DNA from: Symbiodinium natans
Lineage: Eukaryota > Sar > Dinophyceae > Suessiales > Symbiodiniaceae
NCBI GenBank assembly: GCA_905221605.1
Contig: CAJNDS010002712.1
Span: 517,501 to 581,500 of the forward strand
Direction of reading: 5' to 3'
Length of the DNA stretch: 64,000 nucleotides
Positions 30,668 through 43,139 of this stretch are shown here, piece after piece. How positions within the stretch are numbered: the first letter of the stretch is position 1; each line of letters starts with the position of its first letter. The position numbers and the translations under genes were made by a program. Below the pieces are notes generated by a model. It ran no database searches. It was not told the origin of the DNA and saw only the letters and a program-made list of their open reading frames with translations.

Positions 30668-31330
30668 GTCCAGGATCAGGTGTTAACTGACTTTTCTTCA
30701 GCTTGAGCCGGGGGCTTAGGGGTCTTTGGGTGGTTTGGCAGAATTTAGAGTTTGCGATTTTGCGAGTTGCGGATGCCAATCTTTCAGATGCAGCTTCCTG
30801 CACAAGTCGGATAAGTCTTACAGAGGAAGGATGAGGTGTGGAAGCTCGAAGACTTCAAAAAACAACAACAAGCAGAACTAACCCAGCGGAACCCTAAACC
30901 CTAAACTGATCAGAAGCTTGCAAGAGGAAAGTTGGACAATCACAGCACACACACCCTAGACTTGTACACTGGCGGACAGGTGGCAGCCGGAGCCTCCACT
31001 GCGAGCAGGCCCACCAAGTACAGGACCTCCAGGATTTGTCAGAGGAGTCCCAACACTATGACCTTTTAAGGCCCTTAAGGCCAGAAACCTTGTATCTCTA
31101 ATCTTCCTGCTGTCGCAGCCATCATGTGGTTTATATAGAGGGTTTGGGACAGTCCAAGCGATGTTTGTCCAACCGCATGGCAGGTAGATGTGGCCGCCAG
31201 CGGGGGCCGCTCAACACTTTCCTCTGAGCGGCACATGAAGCGCAGAACCTAGCAGTAACAACTGCAGTCACATCGCGATGTCGCAGATCATTATACGATT
31301 GAGAGCCCATACTGAACCGTAAGCCCCAAT

Positions 31331-31899
31331 CAATACGATGCCTCCACAACACACATGTTCAAGTCAAGCCTCCTCTCCGCAACGTGGTCACGGACTTGAG
31401 CTTGTTCGCACCATGGGCCTATGAGCAGCTGAGCCCAAAGAGGGCGCGTGGCTGCGAACGCCGAGTGCAGCGTGCCAGACAGCTGCCACCCACGCGAGAG
31501 GAAGTGTGAGACAAAGATGCGCAGGGATCGAAGTTTTCGGATCCGTGCCAGCCTTAGAGAGCTGCCGAAGCCGATGTTCTGAAGCTCTACCTTGCCTGAG
31601 TCCGGTAGAACAAGCCGAAACGCATCGAGCACTGTTGAAGCCACCATGAGCATGTGGAGAGCTTTCCGTCTTGGACAAACGACGATGAAGCTGGTTGCTC
31701 GCCTGGACTGTCCCAGTTGTGAGAGACCAGGATGCACAACTGAACATTGGGCCCACAGCCATCCAAACTGCCTAATCCCTTGCTGAAACCCCTGATCCCT
31801 CCGACTCCCTCGAAGCTGAAGATGCAAGATGCAGCCCAGGCCTACCTGGTCCTCCTGTATAGGCATTGACTCGGGGGACATGGGTCTGGGGTTAGCCAT
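31331..31899 (-). CDS. Possible voltage-sensor-like fragment or pseudogene
   Basis: The only minus-strand frame with some protein sense. Its middle reads ASTVLDAFRLVLPD, then SLRLARIRKLRSLRIF, which looks like an S4 helix with Arg/Lys every third residue, then WQLSGTLHSAF and PLWAQLLI, reminiscent of the segment after S4 in dinoflagellate ion channels. The flanks do not continue a channel, and an alternative minus frame is also open. Treated as weak. Confidence 0.25.
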
Positions 31900-32170
31900 C
31901 TTCGATTCTCCAGAGCGGCTTTCGCCTGTAAGTTGAGGCAGAAGAGCTCCAAGAGAGGGCTCAGGTTGACTGGGCAGTCTTTTGGAAAGTTCATTTTCTT
32001 ACAAGCTTTTATCGGTTGTACTGATAAGGGGCCGGAAGCACGAACTCTTAAGAATGGGTTCGCAGAGAAGTGGGACAAGTTGGGTTCAGGGTTTCGATAC
32101 TGCGGGGGCTCCCCAATCCCTAAACTCCGAACCCCAAACCGCAAACCCTCAACCCGAAACCCTAGCTTTC

Positions 32171-32250
32171 CGAAACGCCCTGATCTCAATCGCCTGCTCG
32201 ATAGAAACGCGGCTTAAGGTTCCGGGGGCCCCTAGGGCGAGTCGCGGTTG
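32171..32250 (+). CDS. Weak candidate exon
   Basis: Downstream of CCCTAAA-type words (32116-32163). Reads NALISIACSIETRLKVPGAP then RASRG. No domain; splice sites unclear. Confidence 0.3.
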
Positions 32251-32406
32251 CGGGCGTTTCAGGGTTCATCATCTATGTGACGATTGCTCGTTGTACTGCG
32301 GGTTTGGCAGTCGGCTTAGGTCAGTAGAATGCAGGCCATGGGCAAGCTGCTAAACACGGGCCAGTAGTACCTGTGCTCCCAGATATGAAGCACCGATCCC
32401 AAACGC

Positions 32407-32658
32407 ATGTCTATGCCTCAGACGAAGACCCTGCATCAACTTTTCTCACGCCTCGTCACAACACCACACTGGTGGAGGCAAACCGAAGGTTTCAGCCTCA
32501 AGGAGGTCCAGGCGGGCTCATGCGTTGCTGCGTTGCTTGTTGAGCTGAATCTGAAACAAGCATGTCGAGTTGTGATTGGCATGCCTGAGCGTGGCCCAGC
32601 GCAGGCAAGGCTTTTCGGAGCGTACAGCGAAGTGTCGGTTCATGGTTCAAGGCATTGA
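32407..32658 (+). CDS. Unassigned ORF
   Basis: An 83-codon frame containing FSLKEVQAGSCVAALLVELN then LKQACRVVIGMPERGPAQAR. Some protein-like character but no family and no clear splice context. Could be an exon with both limits inside the ORF. Confidence 0.25.
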   Translation: MSMPQTKTLHQLFSRLVTTPHWWRQTEGFSLKEVQAGSCVAALLVELNLKQACRVVIGMPERGPAQARLFGAYSEVSVHGSRH

Positions 32659-35173
32659 GTTTTAAGGGGTTTCTTCAGCACAAGAGGTAGACGTAGGGAG
32701 TTCACGTCGATGCTGCAGTTCTACAGAGTTCTCCTCGGAATCATGGTAACCAAACAGTGTAAAGTAAAGCCCCAAGCATAGACCCAAGCATAGACCCTCC
32801 TTGACGGACCTTAAGTTCTAGGCTAGGGTGCGGGCAATGTTTCAGGCCCTTCGAGGAATCTGCGCCCGGGAGGCCGCAGGGGCGCAGAGGAACTGTACGG
32901 AGGGCTTCTGGTTTAGGATTTACATAGGGTTTGGAGGGGAGTTTATGGGCGTATGTGGTTTTCACCGCGAAAAAGACTGAATGAGCCTGGGCACCACTTG
33001 AGAACCCAGCACAGTTCAAGTTTTTTGCTGGGAGATGTCCCTCAACCTACGACATCTGCTGCCTGGCTTGGCCTTTCTTGGCATTCATGAGTCTTGGAAT
33101 ACTCACCAGACTGCTTGCATCCCTCCCCGTCCTCATCAAAACCACGAGCGAAGTTCAATTTGCATCTGGGCGTAGAAGTTGCGGCCAGCAAAGCACGAAG
33201 GGTTCTTTTGAACACATGCCTTTCCTCCCCTATGGCTGCACTGTATCCCCACTGCGGCTCAAAAGGTGCTGCGCTGCAGCGGAGTGGAGGAAGTTGAAGT
33301 CAGATGCCAACACAAGCAACGGAAGAGTTTTGGCCCATAGCACAACGCGCGGTTTCGTAGATGTTCTAGGCTCCAAGCTTTTCTCAAGAGTTCCGGCTGC
33401 ATCACTGGGCCTGGTCAGCACGACCAAGTAGCCCGTGGTTGAGCAAAGTGAGACACCGCGGCGGGAATTCGACTTAGCGTGTCTTGGCAGCCAAAGTGTC
33501 TTTCAGCCTCTGCAAGGGTTTTGGGAGCTTCAGGTTTTAGGCAGGATCGGCCGGTTTGGGGTGCAGGAACTGCTGGATACACGTCTCGCAGCCCGCAACT
33601 ATTTTATTCTTGAGTTAAGGCGTTATGATTTGTTTCACAGACCCTAAAATAAATACTCTAAAACAGTGGCTGAGGTCTCGGATCTTGCGCAGAGCCCATG
33701 GAGCTCCATGCACCTTCGAGTCAGCAACCTTCGACTTGGGGTTCTTTTTGCCTCAAAGAACACACCTCAGATGCCAGAGGTTTGGGGTCTTTGGGGTTTC
33801 GGTTTAGGTTTTTTGGGGTTTCGGGGGATTTTCAAGGGGCCCTGTCAGTCCCAAGCTCTAAAAAAAGGTGGGAGTTGCTCCACAAGAGTTGCCCCAATTC
33901 CATGCGCCCAAGGTAGTGGAGACGGAGGGCATTCCAGAGGGGTGTGTGCTTTCGGTGCGGGCCGGTGCCACCCGCAGACAGGCACATGTGCAATAGCTGC
34001 ATGGAAGTGCGCAGTGTACGGTTGAGGCAGTTAAGGTTAGCTTTGTCGGAGTTGGTTCTCTGTCAGCTTCGGAAAGGGCATGGTAAGCCAGCGCCTCATC
34101 CACACAGCGTCCAGTCCAATCTCGTCAAGAATCGCACTGCTCTCAAAGAGTTGGACTGTCACCCTCTTCCACGATTTTCCCGCTACTCTTCCACGACAAC
34201 ATCTCCATCTTGTTGAAGTGAAGCTGCTAGCAGCTTAGCAGCTGGGCCCAAACCCTTTCACGGAGAGGCCCCGGTCTCTTCCGACCGGCCTTTTCGTTTC
34301 AATTGCACCGCCGCGGAAGCGACGCCCTTCAAGGCGCCTTGCCAGGGTTGCCCGTGAGGGTCTATGGGGCTTGGGGTTGTGGAAGTATCGATGGTTGGGT
34401 GCTTCAGTAGAACGGCCCTCAGATTCCAGCACAGTGGGTCACAACACTACAACTCTTGAGGCCACAACCATGGTCCCGTGGCACGCTGGAAAAAGAAAGC
34501 AACTCCATTCGCGAGTTCAGAGCTTCTTCTTCTGACAGTGCCTGGCGCTAGCTGCAGTGAATGAGCTTGTGAGAGACCACAACAAGAACTCAGAATGCCC
34601 AGCCTGTTGCTCTTTTGAGTAGCGAAGCTTCCACAAACGTCGGGGGTTTGGAGGTGGACGTCCTCGAGCCTGTGGCTACGGCACGCCTGATTCTTCGTCC
34701 AGGCCAGTTTCCTTCATCCCAAACCCGAAGCCTTCTGAGCACCCTTAGCTGCCCGAGCTCAAGATTCTTCAACCATAGCCAAACCCGAGACCACATGGAT
34801 CAAGCTCATAGCAAGCCTCCAGTGCATTGGGATGTTTGGATGGCCTGTTCTTCTGCTTCTTGAGGTGAGGAGAAGCGCGCTGACTGCCAGCAGCTTGGCC
34901 GCACCTAAGCCATGCTGGTTCGCAGTGCCATCGCGCTCAGTGGCTTGGATCCCTGAGGCAGTGCAGTACAAACCCTACCCCTGAAGGCCCCAAGGCCCTT
35001 GTTTTGCGCCGGACTGGAGCTGAGGAGTTGGCACCTAACACCCCTTATCTGTTGCGTTTTGGGTCCGTTTGCAGCAGCTTTGGGTGAGTCCGCAAATCCT
35101 CACCCCAAAGACCTTTCTTCCGAGCACCTCCTTGCTACCAGCAAAACCCCTACCCTAAACCCTAAAACCTGAG
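32659..35173. other. Mostly non-coding; isolated ORFs only
   Basis: TTTGGGG/TTTAGG words at about 33778-33835 and CCCTAAA words near 35150-35166. A + ORF at 33944-34216 has two CxxC pairs (CFRC and CNSC) and might encode a small zinc-binding fragment, but nothing supports it further. A partial copy of a dispersed repeat lies at 34919. Confidence 0.35.
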
Positions 35174-35247
35174 GTACACCATCCCGCTCGAAGCCTCAAA
35201 CTCCTTCGAGGGCTCTTCGCCCTCTCCGCCCGCCTCGCCGCCCCAAG
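35174..35247 (+). CDS. Candidate exon bracketed by telomere-like repeats
   Basis: CCCTAAA words directly upstream, acceptor ACCTGAG at 35173, donor GTTGGG at 35248, TTAGGG words at about 35272. Reads YTIPLEASNSFEGSSPSPPA then SPPQ. Ser/Pro-rich; no family recognised. Confidence 0.45.
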
Positions 35248-36773
35248 GTTGGGATCTCGAAATAGGCTTCAGGTTAGGGTTTCGGGTTGAGCCGGGAAGG
35301 GTAGAGAGGGTAGCATCTTTAGGGGTCTCTGAATTGTTTGTTTTCGGTTGCAGCCGCTGGTGATGAGGTCCTATTAGGCGGCGAGGATGAGAGAGGGGTC
35401 TATCGATTTCGTATTCTGCCCTCGCTTTGAGGCTTGTTTGGGTAGCTGCGGTGGTGCCGGTTTGTGGGTGAGCAACTGAGAGCAGCTCTTGGGGGGTGCA
35501 GGTGTCTCGGGTCCAGCTCAGGGTCATGCTGCTGCGGGCCCCGCGGAGAACCTCTCAATGACTGAACCCAGACGGATGGAACCTGAGGTAACGGAGACAT
35601 GTCCGTCACCATCGCCGTGAGCCCATCAGACGAAGCCCCGGAGGCCTGTTTTGCTGCTACATGCGCCATGCCACATCCCCCTTTCCCTTAGCTTAGAGGC
35701 CCAAACGGGCCGAGTTGGAACCGAACAAGCGATCCTTTCAGGAGCAGCAGCCGGAGACCTCCGAGGGCAAAGGCGCTCTAAGCCTCTGCTGGCGTGTTGC
35801 TCGGTCGTACGCATCTTTATGTGGCCCGAAGGCTTCAAAGCTAAGGGGATTTGGGTAGCTCAATCGGGGAAATGGAAGGAATTTATTGGCGGTTTTCGTG
35901 GCGGGGCAGAGGAGAGTAAGAGCGAGAGGCAATGAGACATAAACAAAGACACGGACATAAAGAAAGATGCACAAAGACGAAGAGACCGAGATAGAGAAGA
36001 GAGATAATTAGTCAGGAGTGTGATCTTGCCATACTTCCCACTTCACACCGACCATGCTGAAAAAGACAGAAAAAGGGAGTGAGAGAGAGAGAGAGAGAGC
36101 TAGAGAGAGAGAGAGAGAGAGAGCCCTTCATGCCCGGCAGAAAAGAAGAAGAAACGATAGAGAGAGAGAGAGAGAGAAAAAAGAGAAAAAAACACACAGG
36201 GAGAGCGAACGAGGGAAATAGCGAAGGAGAGAGGGAAGTCCTGCTGGGGGATCCTCTATTTTGTTTCTGGTCTGAACCGAAGTCTTGTAGGGGAGATCTG
36301 CTACCAGCAGGTTGGGGGCCAAAGGGGTGGGTCCTCCACGAGATCTCCTCTTCTTCCCATGGACCACTCCTATCTGGGGGGCGCAAACTGTGCTGGGGCC
36401 ACCCTCGAAATAAAGAAACGAAAGAAATATCGACATCCAAAAACCAAAATGCAGAAATACAGCGAAATTAAGAAATCTGGACCCTTCCTGTTGGAGGCAA
36501 CTCATCGGCCGCCTCACGAATCGGCCAGGCTTCGGGACGGTTTGCACACTTTAAATTTTAAAAGAGTCCTCGTGGCCAGGCCTTGAGGTGGAGGGTGCAG
36601 CCAGAGTGTTTCATGACGTGTCTGCATGAGCCAAGACGTGCGGGTCCTGTTTATTCAGAAAGGCCGTGATGGCTGCCTGCACCTGAAACACCACACCCTA
36701 ACGACTACCACTGCTCGGCAAAACCAAGCAGAACCGGTTATGCCAGGCGGGGGAGACAAAGCTCCTAGATCCC
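35248..36773. other. Intergenic/intronic, GA microsatellite
   Basis: Positions 36075-36180 hold (GA)n with GAAAAA variants. ORFs on both strands through it are artefacts of the repeat. No gene recognised in the remainder. Confidence 0.4.
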
Positions 36774-36866
36774 ATGAGCCCAGAGCTCTCAAACCAGGCC
36801 AGCGCCGCCCGTGAGTACTTGGACAAGCACAACCTCGTGGAGTTTACCCAGTTGCTGGTGCAGAGC
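36774..36866 (+). CDS. RIIa/DPY30-like domain, first coding exon
   Basis: ATG at 36774. Reads MSPELSNQASAAREYLDKHN then LVEFTQLLVQS, ending at GTGACC (36867). The pattern AxxYLxKHxxxExxxxLL is the first helix of the RIIa (PKA regulatory-subunit type) docking/dimerisation fold. Joining to the next exon gives LLVQS then VIKEQPEKPYEFMARQ, a perfect continuation of the domain. Human EFCAB10 and adenylate-kinase-like ciliary proteins have this arrangement; role inferred as anchoring in a flagellar or Ca-regulated complex. Confidence 0.7.
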
Positions 36867-37025
36867 GTGACCCGGCCAGCAGTGTTAACCGGCATGGGAG
36901 AAAAATACCCCCAAAACGTGTAGGGTTGCAGGGCCCCACTTCATAAAGACCAGGAACGACTGTATGTTCATGTGTCTGAGGCTCATCAGTGTAACGAGCT
37001 TGCGGATTTCGCGCTTGCTCTTCAG

Positions 37026-37079
37026 GTCATCAAGGAGCAGCCTGAGAAACCCTATGAGTTCATGGCGCGGCAGCCCTTT
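37026..37079 (+). CDS. RIIa/DPY30-like domain, second exon
   Basis: Acceptor TTGCTCTTCAG at 37025. Reads VIKEQPEKPYEFMARQPF, the second helix of the RIIa fold (KPxxPxEFM). A GT at 37080 leaves phase 0 and an immediate stop in exon 3. A GC donor at 37070 instead keeps frame (EFMA-R then FYFPEPEP). Confidence 0.7.
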
Positions 37080-37251
37080 GTTTGATTTAGGGTCTTTAGG
37101 GTTGAAACGGGTTTAGGCGGGTTTACAGGAGGGCGACCCTCGCAGGTTCACCGGCGGCATCCGGTAGAATCGCGCAAATGGAGCTGCAGCCGCCCTGAAC
37201 ACCAGAAAGCCCCCCTCAACAAAGAACCACCGAAAACCCCAAACGCCCCAG

Positions 37252-37341
37252 GTTCTACTTCCCTGAGCCGGAGCCCCGCCCCAGACCCCCGCCCATGACA
37301 GCGGAGGATGAGAGGGGCCTCCTGGCGTCGATGTTGAGGGG
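37252..37341 (+). CDS. RIIa/EF-hand protein, third exon
   Basis: Acceptor AACGCCCCAG at 37251, donor GTAAAT at 37342. Reads FYFPEPEPRPRPPPMTAEDE then RGLLASMLRG. The TAEDE-x-x-LL segment resembles the entering helix before an EF-hand, as in EFCAB10-like proteins. TTTAGGG words lie in the preceding intron. Confidence 0.55.
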
Positions 37342-40300
37342 GTAAATCGGAACGCTTAGTAACTCTTACTAATAAATAGTATTTCCCTTATGATGGTCCC
37401 GAAAAAAACTTACCAACATGTCCCCAGAAACGTGTTCTACTGTTTAAGGCCTTTGTAGTTTAGTATAGGGTTTAGGGCTTTCCCGGTTCAAATGTACGAG
37501 TATAGGGCTTACTTTAACAACAGAGTGTTCAGGGGAGCCTGCTGCCTGGGCCCAGACAACGATTCTCTGGTCGAACTGCGGAGCTCAGTGAGGCCTTCCA
37601 GAACTTTGTGTTGCGGGGTAAACTTTGCTGGAAGTCCAAGCTCACTCCTGCAGTTCTGGTACGTATTCTAGATGCTGTAAGTCTACCCTGGGTCCTGGCA
37701 GCTTCATCAGGAACATGCATTTTCAAGTCCTCCCCAACCCAAAACCCAAAACCCTGCACTATGCACAGACTGGCTGAGGCAGGCTCATGTTTGGTGTGAC
37801 CATGGCCACGGTGGGCGGACAGGACATGCGCGGGCCATTCATGCGAGTGGAAGGAAAGGAAACAGTACCCTAGACTTTTGGTTGCCTGTTCACTTGCCAA
37901 ACAAGGAATTACAAGAATGCACAGTGACGCCTCATGCACGCAGGGTGACATGTGCGTTTTCCCATCTGAACTTCTTATCAGACCTGAACCCCAAGACTCC
38001 AAGACCGCCCCAAATCCCTAACAGAAGGGGTTTAGGGTTCTTTAGGGATTAGGGTTTAGGGTTGTTCCTAAAAGCATAAAGCGAACGCCCAAGCCCCAAA
38101 AGCCGATGCCACCAGGATCGGGCCGCCGAGCAGTCGGAGTCTGCACCGCATGCAAGGAGTGGGGCCTCCCCGCCCCCCCGCCTCCTCCCGGGTTCCGAAG
38201 TGGCACCCCATGGTTTGACCAAGGGTTGGGTTTAGTATCAGTTCCTGTCGGCTCTTGGAAGCTTTGCTTTGAGACTTGGTGGCTCAGGGCCAATATACAC
38301 TCCCTGGACCAAAACTACTAAAACGAATAGCGGGCTCGCGCTCAGCTAAGCAGAAAAAGCTTTGCTGTACCAATGTTTCCGCTGTTGTGCTCAAAATTAC
38401 ATTTAACCGCCAGATCCTGATATTCTGAAAGAGTCTAGAGCCGCAGTTTGTTAGGGACGTGGGAGCCTTGCCGGGTGCGAGCGTGAGAGTCGAAACCATG
38501 CATCCTGAATTGGCCCCCGAAGCCGCTCTAAACCCTCTGAAACACAACCTCCCCCTGCGGCGCCAGACCTTCCTAGCTGTGATCTGCCGCGCGGCTTCAG
38601 GGCCTGAGAGCGCTTGCGGAAGATGTGAGGGTTTGTTGGATTCAGGGGTCCAGGAACTCCTGGGGTTCAGGAACCCTAAAGGCTAAACCCTAAACTCGGG
38701 AGCGAAGAAGACCCTAGACCCCGAACCCTAAACTCTATCGGCTTCAGGGTTGGCGGATTTAGAGCTTCAGGGATGGAGGGTGAAGGGGATCTTTAGGGTT
38801 CCTAAAGTTAGGGCGCCCTGCGGTTTCCGGGCTGCGCTCCGGTTTAGGGTTTAGGGCTTTGGGTTTTAGGGCTTAGGACTTAGGGCTTGGGACTTAGGGT
38901 TTAGGGTTTCGGGTTAAAGTGCAAGAGACAACAAGAAGTGCTTGGTGCCGACTTTAGGAGATTGTTGGACAGGTGTCATTGATGAATCCTACTCGTCATT
39001 TGGCATGTACTACGTGCGCAATGGCTAGATTTACGTTTTGTTAGCTATTCATGATGAATGGTTCACGAATCGTGATTCATGATGAGTGGTTGTACCGAAA
39101 AAGGCAACTTGTATGTCATGCCTCTGTCTGCAATATTTGCTATTGATTGATGATTACTCGTAAGTTATCAATTCTTAGCTGAATAGTTTACAGAGTACTA
39201 CCAGCTGCGCAGTCGTGATGGCGTATTATGACTATCTGGTTGTTCAGTTATTCATCGTTACCCCTTCTCAAGTCCTAAATCGACTGACTTCTTCTGTGGG
39301 GGATTCTGACATCTCAGTTTCACTCTTAGTTTTTGCGACTGTGGTTTCGTGCATCGCCCATGCTCATGAACCCTTGCAAGCTCTGGGCTTATGTGCCGCA
39401 TGTTTCAAGCCCCAAAACCACACACTGCCCACGAGCAGCGTGCACGAGAAGCCAGCGCAATCTCTTCGCTGAAAGTATGCTTGCAAGCTGTGGCTTGCCG
39501 GCAGCCTCCAGCTGCCGCACAGATGAACCGGCTCGATCGTGTTAAATAATGTAAGCTTGGAAGTTGAGGGTTTTACATGGCAGGTTTATGGGGCTTGGGG
39601 GGGTCATAGCCATGACCATGGCTCCGTGAGAGTTTTGTGATCGCCTGCTGCAGCCGGGGCAAAGCTTCTGACGCCGGGTTTCTCAGCTGACATCCTCCTT
39701 ACATCTTCAAGTCCGGGGTTCCCTGCAACGGACATGATGTTCATTTCAGACGCTGGCAAGAAACCTTCATGATTCGTGTGGCCCAAGCCGGAGACCCACT
39801 TTGCAAGCTCCTCCAAAAGGAGGCGCCGAGCTGTGGGGAGGAGGCAAGGGCTGCAAGTGCAACGCTTAGATTCGGCCCTGTTCGCTTTACGGACGATACA
39901 TCTTTTGTGTACTGTCAAAGGAGCAGACAAAGACATGGTACACCTCATGTATTGTTGTTGCGGCTTTTGCTCGTGCTTTTGCGGAACGGCTGGGTCGATA
40001 GGCACAGGCTGGACGCCTTGCGTGCGCAGCTTGCCAAAAAGCTCTTGGGAAAAAGGTGACATTGCTTTGGAGATGAAAGAGTCTTGGAGCTGGGGGGGAG
40101 GGGGGGAGGGGGGGGGGGCGTCCAGTTTTAGCTGGCCATGTTGTGCATGCGGTCGCGCATGCTCCGAAATTCAGGGGTTTCTTCACATCGTGATCTGGGG
40201 TTTCGGTTGGCGGCAAGTTCCCGAATGGAAATGCTAGGGTCCCCATAGGGACACCGTTGTTACTTTTTTCTTGGCCCCTTGCCGCCTCCGCGATATTGTC

Positions 40301-41195
40301 ACCTCTGCAGCAACAGCCGCTGGTCAACCCTAAATCTCCGCGCCCTCCGAACAGGCACAGGGAAGAAGAGGGGCTGGTGGCCCAGAGCACTTTCTGAGTG
40401 ACTTCTCTGCCCATCTAGAACCGAATCGCAACATCCGGCGCTGCGCTGTTGCGATGCCGGTGCAGCTTGAGCTTGCTTCTGCTGAGTTACCGCGCTACAA
40501 GCTCAAGGATGTTCGTGGCCCAGGAGTGCAGAAATCTTCCAGAGACTCCAAGAACCAAGCACCCTTAATCCTCAAGATCCCCGAAATCACATTCGGATCC
40601 CTTTCATAAATGTTAACGAACATTACTTTCTTAAGAGGGTGTCGGAGTGTCTGTTTTTATTTCATTTTTTGTCGTGCTCTCCGGGGCACCGTTTGTCAAG
40701 GCCTCTGCCTGGGAGCTTGGTGAGAATCCCTTCAGCCATTGAGCGCAGGTTTGCCGTGCGAGGGTGTGGTGGATGCTTAGAACCCTCAACACTGGACCCT
40801 TAACTGGCCCTAAACCCCAACCTACACAAGTGCTTTGTGACTGAAAGCCCATCCTCAAATGACATCATTTCGTTTGTCGATAGTGGGTTCAGCTCCCGAG
40901 CTGAGTTGGAACACAGATGCCAAACAGTACAGATTTTGTCTTCCAGGATGGTGCATGTAATAGCTGCCTAGTTTCCAGGTCCTCTGTCATAGGATGCAAC
41001 ATGGGTTGTGAATCCATCACAGACCCTAGTCCCACTTCCCCTAGAAGCCGATGCTCAGCCGAACACGTGCTTTTTTTAGCCCAGCGTCCGAGATGGGCCC
41101 TTCGAGGTTATGCTGCTGTTCTTCGGACTGCATGCTCGGGACATCACGGACATGCTTTGCCAGCAGGTGATCAGCTGCCTTGCCTGTGTGAGAGA

Positions 41196-41243
<48 letters not shown>

Positions 41244-41760
41244 AGGTGATCAGCTGCGCTAGGGCTGGTAGGCATAGCAGGGCAACTTGACGGCGATAGG
41301 GCATCTGGATATGGAAGGATCCACCCCGACACAAGATGCAATGTCGCAGTGATTTGAGTCATGTGCGATGAAGATGTGCTAGTCCCTCCCAGCTCGTTCC
41401 TGCAGACGCTATATCGGGCCTACACGTTTCAGGTTCTGACTGCCGCTAATGTGGAAAAGACTTGACAGTTTCGCTAAGCTAAATGGCGAGGTGCGGCATG
41501 TGTTTTTAAGGAAAGGCCCGCATCTCCAATGCCCCACACCCCACACCCCACGCCCTTCCCAAAAAATAGGGCTTGCTTGCCTTTCAGTCGGTCGGCCCCT
41601 GCGCAGCTAGTCAATTTTCGAAAGAAGCCCTGCATCCTCAAACCCGCTCTAAACTCTGCAGGCTCTGGAAGCAGACCCCAATGTGTCAGGGCCACGGGAG
41701 CTTGAAGCTTGCAGTGGAGGAGTGGAGCTGAGGGATTCAAAGCACCATCGGAAACTTGAA
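37342..41760. other. Long intron-like block with repeats
   Basis: No firm exon. TTTAGGG words at 38026-38062, 38775-38810 and 38840-38915; CCCTAAA words at 38675-38740. A G-rich run at about 40091-40118 and a (GA)n tract at 41190-41242. ORFs such as 38459-38686 and 39769-40059 have no family resemblance. The 38467-38500 part belongs to a dispersed repeat. Confidence 0.4.
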
Positions 41761-41762
41761 TT

Positions 41763-41855
41763 GGATTTAGGGTATTTAGGGTATTTAGGGTATTTAGGGT
41801 ATTTAGGGTATTTAGGGTTTAGGGGTTGGGGGTTAGGGGTTAGGGTTTAGTTTAG
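41763..41855. repeat. (TATTTAGGG)n 9-mer variant of the telomere repeat
   Basis: About six copies of TATTTAGGG pass into ordinary TTTAGGG/GGTTAGGG words. A length variant not expected from telomerase slippage alone. Confidence 0.9.
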
Positions 41856-41860
41856 GGTTC

Positions 41861-43139
41861 AGGGTTTAGATCCCCTCCCAGGCAATCCCTGATGCCTCTT
41901 GGTGAAGTACTGCTCTGGGCACGCCGCGCTCTCAGACCCTCGAGGGCAGCACCCTCGGACTCCTCAGTCCCCCACCTGCCAGTCAGCACCACAAGAAAGG
42001 CCAAACAGTTTCGATCGGCCCCGAAATCTTCTCAAGCTACGGAAACCCGAACATGTTACAGGAATATCTCCCCTGAGCCACGAGCGAGAGAGCGAGAGAG
42101 AGAGAGAGAGTCACAAGAACCGCCTGGCCGTCGCGGCCGGGGGCCTCCTTTCGGGGGCCCTCTTAAGTGAGGAGAAGAAGAAAAAGAATAATAATAAGAA
42201 GAGGAACAAGAAGAGAGATAAAGAAGAAGAGAGATAACAAAATAACCTAAAGCGTGCAGAAGAAGGAGAAAACAAAAATATGATGTTAAACCCTAAACGG
42301 CCCTAAACCCGAGCCTGAACTGAAAACCCGAAGCCACTTGGTTCACAGTGCAGTCGCGCTCAGTTACTCAGATACAGAGACAGCGCCGAGTAAACCCCAC
42401 AACTTCCAGCCAGACTGCTAAAGGCCGTGAGCTTCGAACGACCAGCCTAAACCCACCCGAAATCCCTGGTGTGAGGACGCCGCCGTGATGCTGAGTTCAA
42501 GGCCAGGTTTGGGCGGAAATAGGGTGTAGGGTTTATCTAGGGTTTATGGGGCTTATGGAGGTTTGGGGATGTTTAGGGCGTGCGGTGTAGACAAGGTCTG
42601 TTGGGTTGATGTTGATTTCGTGACATACAGGTCGTTCTTTCGGTAGATTTTGGTTCCTGCCATCGTGGCCGCATAGCCGTCGAAGCAGGCTATGAGGTGG
42701 CCCCGTACCAGTGGCAAAAGGGTTTAGACAGACTTCAGACAGTCCGGGTTGAAGAAAGCCCCCTAAACCCGAAACCCCTCAGACTCAGGCCGAGTAAACC
42801 CTAATTCCTAAACTCTAAACCCGAAACCCTAAACCCTAAACCCTGTCACCCAGCAGAAAGACATGCCAACTGAAGCATTGCCGGCCTTGTGCGAGGGGGA
42901 GAGTCGAAACCCTAAACCACATTCGCCACCCTTTGGGATCACTTCATGCGCTTGCCTCAAGAGCCCTCAACACTCAACCCTGCATCTGGGTTTGGGGTTT
43001 AGGGGCTTGTGGGAGGGTTTTGGGTTTAGGATTGTTGGCGATTGCGACCCTCAACCCTTTGACCTCAAACCCTGCATGGGACACGCCTGTTGCAGGATAT
43101 GCGCAGATGTCTAAACATACGCAGGGATCTCTGTTGTCT
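41861..43139. other. Intron-like block with CCCTAAA clusters
   Basis: A (GA)n tract at 42089-42110, an AAG/AAT-rich stretch 42170-42240, CCCTAAA clusters at 42288-42310 and 42795-42844, TTTAGGG words at 42520-42560, and a copy of the 60-base dispersed repeat (42340-42400). Between the clusters, 42471-42505 reads EDAAVMLSSR and may be a micro-exon. Confidence 0.4.
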
